Positions 9,800 through 20,545 of a stretch of DNA of 42,793 nucleotides are shown here, one piece after another. The position numbers and the translations under genes were made by a program. The notes beneath the pieces were generated by a model. It searched no databases and was not told the DNA's origin. It saw only the letters and a program-made list of their open reading frames with translations. Source of the stretch: Reticulitermes lucifugus (Eukaryota; Arthropoda; Insecta; Blattodea; Rhinotermitidae). The stretch lies in assembly GCA_026260175.1 (NCBI GenBank), contig JAKCWW010002921.1, forward strand, positions 9,521 through 52,313. The letters are read 5' to 3'. Position 1 is the stretch's first letter. Each line of letters opens with the position of its first letter.

Positions 9800-11900
9800 T
9801 TATTAACTGCACATCGACTGCTTGTGTATGAGAGATACAAGCTGCACTGTACCTGTTCCTGACTTAAAAGCATCTAGTCCATGTGGTTGTGTCTGCTGTA
9901 ATATGCTAAATAATATGTCCAGGTTAATGACTTTCTGGTGATTTTTGTAGCGGAGGACAGTAGCATTCCTTTAATCTGACACCCATGGGACCAGACAGAT
10001 GACGGATTATCAAACAGTACCTGTGCTGACCTAAGTTCTTACAGATAATTTTTTGTTATTGCTCCTATACTTGGGCTGCACAACTAACCAGACTATTCCA
10101 TTTTGATATCTCCTTCAGCTGCTGGTTCAGGTTCCCCCTTTTATGATGTCTTCAGACTCTTCGGTTTCTACCGGGGGGGGTGCTGAAGGACACCTTTTGA
10201 TCTTTGGAAGCCATTATGATAGCTTGATGGGCTGAATAAATTCCAGATTCCACAAGATTAAATCATGGAATCACTGTACCTGCTGGATGTTATCGATGCC
10301 AGAATCACTGGCTGTGAGCTATTTTCCTCAGTTGCTGAAGTATCAGAATTTCTTGAGAATCAGCTTCTGGATTAAAGGAATTCTACTGTCCTTATTACAA
10401 GCTACAGGGGCACTATTTAATAAGAACTTGCATCGATCTTCTTCAGCGTTACAATGTCGCATGATCTCAGGCACTGCAGCCCTTGCTGGTGTGCCAATTT
10501 ACCGTGAGTCGGAGTCCAAGCATTTTAGGTCTGCATTGCAGATAATGTTAGACTTTTCCACACCACATTCAAAGACGCTGGAAACGTTTTCTTCAAGATC
10601 GCGGACACACATCACATCTAACACGCATTCATCGCACATCAAAATTTCATAAGTGAGGTGACAGGAAGTGACTAACAACAGTTGTCAGATAAAATAATGT
10701 CCCTATATTAGTCTAACCCTTTTGCATATGGAGAGCGCACAATTCCTTTAAGTGTGACTATTGTACATAGATAGGAGTTGAGATCTTCACATGATAAAAC
10801 TATATGACTTGAATAACAATTAACTACAGTGAAAAATGGTTGTGCGTACTGTATGGTTTACATTTACACGAGGCAGTAGGGATTTTCATGTGAAAGTTAT
10901 GCAATTTCGCATGCTAGAGCACATAGTTCAGCTGCTGATGCGATGTCGGGTGTCGTGCGGTGTGAATGGTTGTGGAAATGTTTGTAAGTGGAGAGGAACC
11001 CAGTTATTTAGGACACACTGTGTACAAAAATACAAAGAAACAGAAGTGTGACTGATGGATAGAAAAGAAATTGACTAAAAAAGAGTAAATGACTTTTATT
11101 TTCATATTTTATAATTTTTGTAATCTTAAAATACTTTATAGTTTTAATTATTATACTCTCGAATATTGTCAGGACAAAGCTCCATTGTCACTTGACAAGA
11201 CATGGACGAAAAATCCTGTATATTCAAACAGATTTTTGGACCTTCACACCTTCACCTAAACATCAGTATCCTAAAAGGTAGCAATTATTGGTGTCTTTAA
11301 AATTATAACAGTTTCTCTCAGTAATAAAAGTGTGTGACATGTAACAGCCTCTCCTTCGATAACAGCTAGTCGGTATTGGTGTTGGTAGATCTATGAAATG
11401 CACATCACTACAATGAAGAAACACGCACAGTTTTAAACAGAAAGCATAAAAATAGTGGATGAAAAAATTTTGATGGGTGTCAACAGTATTTCAAAATGTG
11501 TCTATTACTGAACACTTGTCTTTCTGGGAAAAGGGGGCTGGTGTCAAGGACATATGTACAAATTAGCAAATCCAGAAGGAAGGACCAAAGATGTACAAGT
11601 GTTAAATATGGGACATGCTAGAAGAATGAACAGTCTCACCATGACATGCCTTTAAACAGATCAAAAGCGAGAGTAATGTTATGGAAAAACAAAGATACAG
11701 CTTCCTTAAGGCACTCAGAACTGGCAACCAAAGCCACATGACGACAGTAATGAAGATTTTTCACTGTATGTTTTAAGTGAACAACCATGATCAGAACCCA
11801 GAACACAGACCAGTAACCAGAAGACACGTATCTTCACATATTAAACCTCTTCCTCTCTACCCACAGTCCTGTTAACCTCGTTAATTATCCTCCGCAAACA
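9800..11900. other. No gene recognised
   Basis: A 121-codon open frame at 10287-10652 on the plus strand has no recognisable domain, and its composition does not look coding. There is a short G run (8 G) near 10170. No RNA gene or repeat family could be supported here. Confidence 0.4.
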
Positions 11901-11904
11901 GCTG

Positions 11905-12400
11905 ATAATTCAATTCAATGGGTATTTATTAACATGCAGACTTAACAGCACAAGTGCCAATTACAAAGCCAGCACAAAAGCACAAATAAAANACAAAACA
12001 GTACAAATACACAAGACAAAACACTAAAGAAACAAAACAAATGTGCAGTAAAACAATATAAAAGAAGTACTGAGGCAGAAATCCAATACCCTGACAGAAC
12101 ATAGATGACTTGATTTAAAAATGTCGCAGTGACCGAACTACAGCGTCGAGTTCATGATTTACATTAATAACAAGTCATTAATCAAAACAGACCTACCAAG
12201 CATCACTACTGATGGCATTAGCCGCGGAAGGGCAGTTGCGACGGTTTAAGTTGACATAAAACAGTTTAAAATCTCTGAAATTTCGATTCGGCACACGAAG
12301 GCCGACAGTTTCCAAAAGGGTAGGGCAAAATTTTGAACCATTGTAAACATTAAGTAAAAAAAAGGGCACTAAGAATAACCCATTTTAAACACAACTCTCC
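11905..12400 (-). mobile_element. LINE fragment (C-terminal ORF end and 3' region)
   Basis: On the minus strand a frame ending at a TAG (12193-12195) reads NGSKFCPTLLETVGLRVPNR, then NFRDFKLFYV, NRRNCPSAANAI. This is the conserved C-terminal tail of a class of insect non-LTR retrotransposon polyproteins (ETVGLRVPxRNFRDFxLF, then a CPSA/AAN block). The frame is broken upstream near 12352-12390. The plus-strand sequence 11905-11935 (AATTCAATTCAATGGG) looks like the element's 3' tail. The copy is dead and contains one unresolved base near 11992. Confidence 0.65.
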
Positions 12401-12859
12401 AACATTGTTTCACAGTACTTGTCAATCCCACCTGTGAGAAATACAGAGTCCGCAGCATCTGACACTGGGGACTCTGCATTAAGTATTGTCCAGTTATGGT
12501 CAATATTTTTATGTTGAATGATGTGTAATGGATGCTGTACTTTTGCCAGTACAGTTTATCATCAGCAGGAGGGTATAAGCCAATTCTGGCCTGTCTCCAT
12601 CTTTTCTTCTACCAGTTAGAATGTATTCCTGCACTAATATGGGAGTTTTGTGTCCATTTACACCTATAATCACAATAATACCATTTAAATTATATATACT
12701 GAATTTGTCTCTTATTTCTTGATTTTTTATGGTCATAGCCTTCAAGCAAGGGCGTGCCCTTGCTGTGTCAGGCTGCACCCCTGTCAAATCAAAATTTAAA
12801 AAACACATTTTATGGACACAGTGATATCAAACATTTTATGTGATTTACTCTTCAGCTGA

Positions 12860-13165
12860 AATCAGCAACTGAAATTGGCTGACATTGAACGACATTAGAA
12901 TTCAGAAAAATAAAATAAAAAAAACTTATATCATAGATGAAATTTTAAAAAAACAGAAGACTAGATGTGATTTAAATTAGGTGAGTCATGGAATATGTAG
13001 TTAAATTTGTGTGTATAATAATGCAGTTTCAAAACGTGTCATGTTGCAGTTATATCTATGAAATGATTTTTATAAAATAATTTTTAAAATGAAACATACA
13101 TTACATACAGCCTCAGGGTCAGCCCCCCCCCCCCCCCCCCCCCCCCCCCCAGTAAAAAATTCTGG
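12860..13165 (-). repeat. G-run repeat, copy 1 (28-bp homopolymer)
   Basis: On the minus strand the order is GCACCCAGAATTTTTTACT, then 28 G (13123-13150), then TGACCCTGAGGCTG and an AT-rich tail. The same order (GCGCACCCAGAAAGTTTCAT, G-run, TGACCCTGAGGCT) recurs on the plus strand at 32.95-33.1 kb, so the homopolymer belongs to a dispersed repeat family. No protein is supported; the poly-glycine it would encode is an artefact. Confidence 0.65.
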
Positions 13166-13336
13166 GTGCACACATGCTTTCAACTGACCTCACAAACTTG
13201 ATCGTCACTGTCTCAACTGTTCTTTCATGTTCTGTTAAACTCCAATTCTCACACACATGTAACAGCATAGGTACTGCCATTATCTTACATTTCAACAGTG
13301 TTTTGTCATTGTTCTCAATGTACGTCAAATTGTTTG
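13166..13336 (-). mobile_element. LINE reverse-transcriptase relic
   Basis: The minus-strand frame reads TYIENNDKTLLKCKIMAVPM, LLHVCENWSLTEHE, then TVETVTIKFVRSV. This corresponds to the thumb/C-terminal region of non-LTR reverse transcriptases (KTLLKxYNTMAVPxLLYGCENWTLT, then an R-x-ETAxMKFLRSV block). Two substitutions at conserved positions and the loss of flanking sequence mark it as a dead fragment. The mariner relic begins immediately to the right. Confidence 0.65.
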
Positions 13337-13337
13337 A

Positions 13338-14130
13338 CATATACAAGGGAGGATCAAAGAGTTTCTGGAATTCAGTCATTTCAAGATAATTATGCTTCCT
13401 GTTACGAGGGAGTGGCATTCAGAGGGCTACACTGTGGAGCAAGTTGAAACAGTTTGAAACACAGTGTGTGCAGCTGTTGGTTTTTGTCAGCGCACATTGT
13501 GATGTCCGAGCATGAACAGTGGGCAAACATCAAGCTGTTTGGGAAGTAGGGAAATCAGCATTAGAAATTCTTGTAATCCCCAGTTCGGTTTCTAGAGCTG
13601 AAGCTCTTAAAAATCTGCTGTGTACAAACGGTACAACCGATTTAAAAACAGTTCAAGACACGCTAGAAGATGAGTACAGCAGCAGGGTGGAAACGTCAAG
13701 GAACGATGAAAATCTTGCCAAAGTTTGCACAATCGTGACATAAGATCAATGTATAGTAACTGAACAGACAGCAAACACAAATTACATCTCGTGGATTGGT
13801 TCAAAGCGTTCTGAAAGATGTGTTAAGGAAGCGTGTGTCCAAAATGCACCTGGGCGCACCTCCCATGCAGCGCCGCACTTTTTGGTGAAGAACCAAGTTC
13901 CCACCGTTCCTCAGGCCCTATTCTCCAGATATCGCTCCTTGCAACTCATGCCCTATCTGAGAGTCGAGATGGCGTTCGAAGGTCATCCTTTTGCCTCCGC
14001 AGAAGAAATTTAAAAGAACATGACAGCAGCTCTCACAGCCAATCCAAAAGAGAACTTTCCAGAAGTGATTCCAGAATTGGTAGGACTGTTGAAGCAAGTG
14101 TGTTTGTACAGATGGGCAGTGCTTGAAGGG
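13338..14130 (+). mobile_element. Decayed mariner-like transposon with internal deletion
   Basis: The left end (TATACAAGGGAGGATCAAAG followed by AGTTTCTGGAA) resembles a mariner terminal repeat. Downstream, broken frames give SEHEQWANIKLFGK, VGKSALEIL, SRVETSRNDENLAKVC (the paired-like N-terminal region), then PYSPDIAPCN, the conserved YSPDLAPxD block around the third catalytic acidic residue. They end with FEGHPFASAEEI and ALTANPKENFPEV. At least two frameshifts, several stops and loss of much of the catalytic core show it is inactive. The full family length is about 1.3 kb and only about 0.8 kb remains. The right terminal repeat was not identified. Confidence 0.75.
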
Positions 14131-15605
14131 TGACTAGGTTATGTTTTATACACATCCTTTCTACTGCTAATTATGCTTCAGTTGTGGGAAATGTTTGATG
14201 CTCCCATGTATATTATAATGTTCATAGTGTGTTACATACATCATCGTAATTTATATGTGCTACACTGTATCCTAAGTAGTTAAATTCTTTAATTTGTTAA
14301 ATCACTTTATTGTTGGTAATTATTTTTCCTCTAATGTATGTTCTCACTTTTTTTAAATTCCATGTTTTAACAGTTGAAACTTTATTTTAATCAGATTATG
14401 TATTGTAACGAAAACACGCCACACTGACTGAATATCTCAAGCCCCACCCAATCCTTAATTTTACTTGAGAGTTCTTCATATGATTGACTGGACATGTGGA
14501 AGTAACTCACAAACATTCTTTCTTCCTTCAAATCGGAATGTAACATTCATGGGGTTCCCATTCCTCCTGCAACTGTCTTGTTTTTAAAATAACCTGGTGT
14601 CCTGACAACTTCTTTTGGGATGCCCACATGGCCCACTTATTTATTTGGTAGATTTTTCATTTGCATCATTGCAATTTGTCCATAACCTACACTGATGGTT
14701 AGTGAGTTGTGTTTGTTATCTTTGGTTTCGTACATGTGTTGGTGGAAATCGATCAGGTATTTCCTTGGCAAAGTTCGCAAAATTGTAAAACTGTTCATGT
14801 AAGTGGTGATAAACAGCAAGGTTTGTGAATCTTCCACAGACAATGTGCCACTGATTGTGTGTGCTATACAGTCTGTCTTCCTAATACGATTTAATACTGC
14901 TTTGCAAATACACAACTTTATTTTTTGACCCATTTAGTGTTAGATCAAACTACCGGATGTCACGGCGATCGGCGAGCCATCGCTGCATCCCACTGGAGGG
15001 GCGCACAACCCCTAGCTGATGCGTTGTGCAGTTGAAAGTTTTAGTTCTTTAATTTGATGTTTTCCCTCGCATTTTGCGCCCTAATTTCACATGTATGAAC
15101 TAGCTACCCCCGTTGTACGTCAGCCCCCTTAACTGCCCCCCCCNCCGATTCTGAACTTGTCCGTACTTTTTATCCTGGTTTTACTGCCAGAGAGGAGTGA
15201 TGAGGAAGCTAATGCGTCTGTAATTTATATTTCATATTTAATTTTGTATTTATTTTCTTTTAAGCACTTGTTCGTGGCAGCTCGTCTGTGAAAAATCTGA
15301 TTTTTAAAATGTCTCCCCCCTTTTCTGCCCAAATGTCCCAGGTTTTTCGTAGACATATTTTTTGAGAATGTGTCAGTTTTCCTTAAAAGCGCTATGGGAA
15401 CCCTAAACATGCAGAATGTACCAAATGAATGACTTGCGCTATACATTGGGTACACCCACTATCTTATTTTGTTTTTGGTTATTATGCAATTATCTGAATA
15501 AATTAATGCTATCTTCCTCTGAAAATTGTCTCTCTCCACACAACAGTAAACTGGGTTAAGTTGTTTGATCATACTGCCCTCCCTCTTGAGATTTTTTACA
15601 ACGCT
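14131..15605. other. No gene recognised
   Basis: Only short open frames without recognisable products. A C-rich tract with one unresolved base lies at about 15133-15147. Confidence 0.4.
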
Positions 15606-15609
15606 TCTG

Positions 15610-15945
15610 TGTAACTCCATGGAGCAGAGTCTTTGAGAACCTAACAAGTCCTCGGCTAGTCAAGAAACTCCCCGCAATTTATGAAACCCGAAGGTTCATT
15701 ACCGCATTCACAAGAGCCCGCCACCTGTCCCTATCCCGAACCACATCAATACAGTCCATGCCCCCCCACCCCCCATCCTACTGCTTTGATTCATTTAAAT
15801 ATCCTCCCATCTATGCATGGGTCTTCCAAGTGGTCTCTTCCCCTCAGGTTTCCCCACCCAAAACCCTGTACGCATCTCTCCTGTCTCCCATACATGCTAC
15901 ATGCCCCACCCATCTAATTTACCTTGATTTGGTGAGCACTTCTGT
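15610..15945 (-). mobile_element. LINE 3' end, family L1a
   Basis: On the minus strand it carries the same coding tail and 3' untranslated region as the 26.9-27.3 kb copy. Shared plus-strand landmarks are CTCCATGGAGCAGAG, CCGCAATTTATGAAACCCG, TATCCTCCCATCTATGC and CCAAGTGGTCTCTTCCCCTC. The frame is broken by C-rich expansions near 15760. It is 5'-truncated. Confidence 0.8.
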
Positions 15946-16511
15946 GTAAGGAAAAAAAATTCTCAACTATCAACATGGTTTGGAAGTGAAGCGACTTGAA
16001 CTCAGCTGCATAAAAATGCTGTTAATTCATTGACTACACACTTGAGAGTTAAAATGTCTGGTTCTGTGTGCATGGCACAATTAAAATACAGTTAGGCCTA
16101 TCGTCTGTTACAGTCATGCTGTTCTCAGTGATGCTTGAATGTTTCTTGGATATGCATGGTTCACTATGCAAATAAAGAAGCGTATGCATGTGAGAATCTT
16201 CACCTTGGAGTTCAGAATGCATGGAGCTATACTGCCATCATCACATGTACCTTCAGAGTGTAGTGCTGCTTTGCCTTTACCTTGAAAATGGCATTTAAAA
16301 GCGGAGAAAGAAAATACAGACGAATGACAACGTGCTTGTAAAATGCTTACAAATTTCACAGCCTTGCGGTGTCTGCTCTTCTGGCTTTTGCTGCAGCATA
16401 CGTTGGTTTTTTACCAACGTTTCCAGACAGCATGTCGGTCAAGATGTCCTGTTGTTTGTCATATTATGAGCTGATACCTGTGGGCAATAAACCTTTTCTT
16501 GTGTTTCTTAT

Positions 16512-16517
16512 TTTATT
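16512..16517 (-). terminator. Candidate polyadenylation signal AATAAA of the serine protease homologue
   Basis: A perfect AATAAA on the minus strand lies about 210 nt downstream of the stop codon at 16727. It is the best-placed canonical signal; the cleavage site is not known. Confidence 0.45.
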
Positions 16518-16726
16518 ATATGCATATATAATTTATGTCATTGAAATTTAATAATTAACATTTATCACGGAATTTTAACTCATTTATAAAGAAACTTCTT
16601 AAATTTAATCCATCTGAGAAGCATTGTAACAAGTTTCAAGCCATCTTGTATCAGGTATTAAGTCTCCGAACATTGTTTTTATACTTGAAACAACACAATC
16701 ACATTTTCACACATGTTTAAGGAAAT

Positions 16727-16924
16727 TTAAGGATCATAAAGGCTTGGGTTATGTCCCTGATAAGCAATCTGTTCATCTATCCAGTCTCGAAACAGAGCAA
16801 CATTAGCGTAGACTCCAGGAGTGTTATTTTCGCCACAACCAATGCCCCAGGCAACGATGCCTGCCTGCTGATAATGGGTGGGATCATTTGCATCTGGACA
16901 CACCAGAGGACCACCTCCATCACC
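16727..16924 (-). CDS. Serine protease homologue, coding exon 5 (stop)
   Basis: It follows the acceptor TTATTTTCCAG, starts in phase 0 and ends at TAA (16727-16729). It encodes residues 360-424: [10 protein letters not shown], then [20 protein letters not shown] and the C-terminal helix FRDWIDEQI. The active-site motif has Gly in place of Ser195, whereas the AWGIGCG and PGVY blocks of the S1 fold are intact, so the fold is preserved while catalysis is lost. Confidence 0.95.
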   Translation of the reverse strand, partial: GDGGGPLVCPDANDPTHYQQAGIVAWGIGCGENNTPGVYANVALFRDWIDEQIAYQGHNPSLYDP

Positions 16925-19900
16925 CTGGAAAATAAGTCAAGCCATTCAATTTCTGTCCGTCTAAAATTCAAGACAATAAGCATTGTAGAGCCGAGCATAT
17001 CGCGCAACATGCCAGTACATGACTTACTGAAGGAAGATAAAAAATTTACTGTTTTTCATTTAACCCTGTTTGTGATAAATGGAATAATCTGCCAATAAAA
17101 TGGGACATGTTGCTGTGAACACAAACTATTTTTTTTTGTGACACAAAGCTCTTCATAATAAAAAGGTGAAAACAGAACAGGACTGTTCACATACAAGAAT
17201 GAACGTAGCGCTGAAAGGTGTAATCGAATAGCGATTAAATAAAATATTTGAATATGTTTCTGCATTACAAACTTGTCTTCATCTGTTGTCAGAACAAAAC
17301 ACAACTATGATGAGATGTGACAGTATACATTTCTAAACTGGTATATTCCATGAAGAAAGTAATGAAACTTGTGTTAGAACTCAAGAAACCATAACCTATT
17401 ACATAATTTCAGAACAGTTATCATGGTTAATATGATGTGTTAATGCCTGAAAATCACTACCGTATATTGCACACAAATATATCCAAGCATTTCTTTGCAC
17501 GTAAAACTAACGTGTTTTTAAAAATGACTGACTTAAGCTTGTGTATCTTTCCCAGTTATTTGGTAGATTATTTAAGAATTAACTGGATGGATTTAAAGTG
17601 ACAGTCATAGTAATTATTCATGGATGGTTTCTTTAATTCTGATACAACACGAAACACAAATTACTGAAAATGTCCCTTTCCCGTCATCAGATTAGCTTGG
17701 ATTTGTACTGACCACAGCTTTCCAAAATGCTTCAAGTGTCTGTAAGGAACAACAGAAAAAGAAACTAATAATTGTTTTTATGGAGCCATTTTAAATGCTG
17801 GTAACACTTAGAATACCATCAGATAACCACTACACGGATCCAATAGGAATACTGATAGCTCCACACTAAAAAAAACTTGGTCTGTGCTTCAATTGGCACA
17901 AAATATTATTTTACATTGGTGACTTTAGCAGCTAGCCAATTGTTACAGTTTTTACAGTGGAACTAAATTCAAAGCAACAGTATTTTCTGTACTGTGTTTT
18001 TAAGTAATTTTTCTCATATAAATAAACAATATTCTGCTAATAGTAAAATGTTCATCCTGTCAACATTCTTAACCTCTGGTCACAGACCACTGGGTACAAT
18101 ATTCTTGTCAAACTTCATAAACCGTGGTGGGTGAGTGTACACTACATGTCGTCAGATGAATTTCTGTTTCTCTGTATTGGTATACTTTATCCTAAACCTT
18201 AAATTTAACTTGATCAAATTTTTCAAAAAACCTCAAAAACCAGTATATATCATATTACTTTGAATTTAAGATGCCCTCTAAGATGGACCCACTGTTAAAA
18301 AGGGATTTTCAGGGGGAAAAAGAAATTGCAAGCAAATACATTTCACTGTCAGTAAAATCTACTACTCTTAGCGAGGCCACTTGTTTTTTGAGGAACATGA
18401 TGTTTTTGAGACTTTTGAAAAGTGAAAAATAATACCTCAAATTTAAGACGCAACCTGATTTTCAGTTTAGAAAAACGTGAAAAAGTGCCTCTTAAATTCA
18501 AAGTAATATGGTAAAACTTTGTTTCTATTAAGAATAAAATGGATATATTGATGGTGTTGCCAGTATGACGAAGTGCACATGAAAGCCCAAAGTTCAGAAG
18601 CAATCAGTTGTCTTTCGGAGCTAATATGATCTGCATGTACCTACCTCTCTTTCTATTTTATCCTAACCCACTACTAACTTGAAACACTACAGCAACGTGG
18701 TTAAGCAAGCCACCAGAAATATTAACATTTATTTTCAGGAAATAAGGGAGTTTAAACTCCCTCAGTACTATTGGGGCTGGCAGTAAGATTTTACTCAGGG
18801 GTAAAGGAATTACTTCTGATAAAAAGCAGTGCTGGGCCAGATGGACTGCATGTGCATTACAATACTGAAATTGGTCAGTAAAGGTTTAAAATCACGTCTA
18901 ATAAGTCTTGAATGGTAACGTGAGTGGTATGAGCACTAACAGCGTATCATTACCTTGCACGTATCTTTTCCTGGAGATCCACCAGCGCAAATAAAACTCT
19001 CATGAAGCTTGAAATAAGGCCCCAGTCTTGTTTTGCGCAGTGCTTGTAGACACGCATCTCGAGGAACTACTGGTAGATCAACTTTCTTCAAGATTACCTG
19101 GTAGCGGCCTTCCTTACCTGAAGTTGAAAAAAAAATTCATCAGGGTCTCCCAGGTTTCAAAATGGAAAGTTTGTGTGAAGGTGAAGATGGGTATATTTTC
19201 ACTGAATGAGTGACAAAGGCATATGGTGATCCTTTAGTTGTGATTATTACTGACAGTCACATGGTATGAAAGGACTAAAGATACATGTTTATAGTATAGG
19301 AAACCATCTATTTACACAGATTTACCTATTTCTTATTACTGATGGCTAAAAAGGGTTATACATTATCTCCAAAATGTAGAAAACAACTTTGTAACCATAA
19401 AATCTCAATTACTCATGTATTCATAACTCACAAATACTACTCTTTCTTAGATGACGATTCCGTTCTTCTGGGATGTTATGCGAGTACTTTGCGATGTTTC
19501 AAAGGCACTGTGGTCCTTCGAAACGTTTGGAACTACTTGCCCAATGACACTACAACTTTCCAGACAACCGGAATCTTCAGCAACACTGCTGTGAGAACAT
19601 CCAGTGTTACTCTTGTTCTTGGTTATTTAAAAGTTTCTATAACAAAAGTGCAGACATGTCCACTCACATACCTTTAAATATAATTTGCTTACTGGGGAAA
19701 TAAGGAACAACTGAGAACGTCCCTTCAAACATGCCCGGTTAGAGAAGCCAGACAGACCCAAGGAAGATAGACAATGTTTTTCACCAACTAAATGCACTTG
19801 TTATAAAAACACTAAAATATTCTAAAACTGTTTGATAAAAAGCCCCGACAAACAGTTTTAGAATATTGCAGTTTTTTTATAACAAGTGCATTTAGTTGGT

Positions 19901-20509
19901 GAAAAACATTGTCTATACTCGAAAAATGCACGGTGAAAATAGAATAAAGACCCAAGGAAGAACACTGAGAATCACACAACAAACAACAAAGGCCAGTTTA
20001 CACCTTTTAGCCTACCTTCCTTGGCAGGCTAATGACATCACCATGCTCTGTGTGTCTGTGCCTCATTTGTTCCATTTCAATTCTTGTACATGTTGACCAG
20101 TTTTCATGAAATTTGGTCATCTACCCTGGCACGATTTCCCTAATTTCTGTAATAACATGGCAGACATACAAACTAGTGAGGTGGGAACACTAGCGCCACC
20201 TTATAAGGAGGCAGAAATGTTGTATGACAACAGATGATTGAAACGTACACAACTTTTGTGGTAGAATTATTCTGCAGAAAGTAAAACAAGAAAATGACAG
20301 CCACGTGAAGTATATCTGTAGTTTCCAGTATGATGGTGATAATCGTGTAAAATTTGGTATGGAGGTATATCAAAAATATACGTGTGGTATTGTTTAATAA
20401 GCCAGTATTACAGACATGGCTATGATCACATTTTGGGGTTAGGCCACAAATACACTCGTACTTAGTGCAGACAAAATCTGTATTTAAGTAGTATGTTCTC
20501 CAAAAATGT

Positions 20510-20545
<36 letters not shown>

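Noticed and set aside
10287-10652. 121-codon open frame on the plus strand
   Set aside because: No recognisable domain, no good splice context, and Ser/His/Leu-rich composition typical of non-coding AT-rich DNA.
13123-13150. Poly-glycine coding region
   Set aside because: It is a G/C homopolymer in a repeat; any protein reading is an artefact.
14637-14933. 98-codon minus-strand open frame
   Set aside because: No recognisable motif or exon borders.
16727-16924. Active trypsin-like protease
   Set aside because: The residue at the catalytic serine position is Gly (GDGGGP), so it is a homologue without predicted activity.
19672-19691. 20-nt microexon-like segment on the minus strand (TTTCCCCAG before, GTATGT after)
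   Set aside because: It is not a multiple of three and would break the frame between exons 3 and 4; no protein support.
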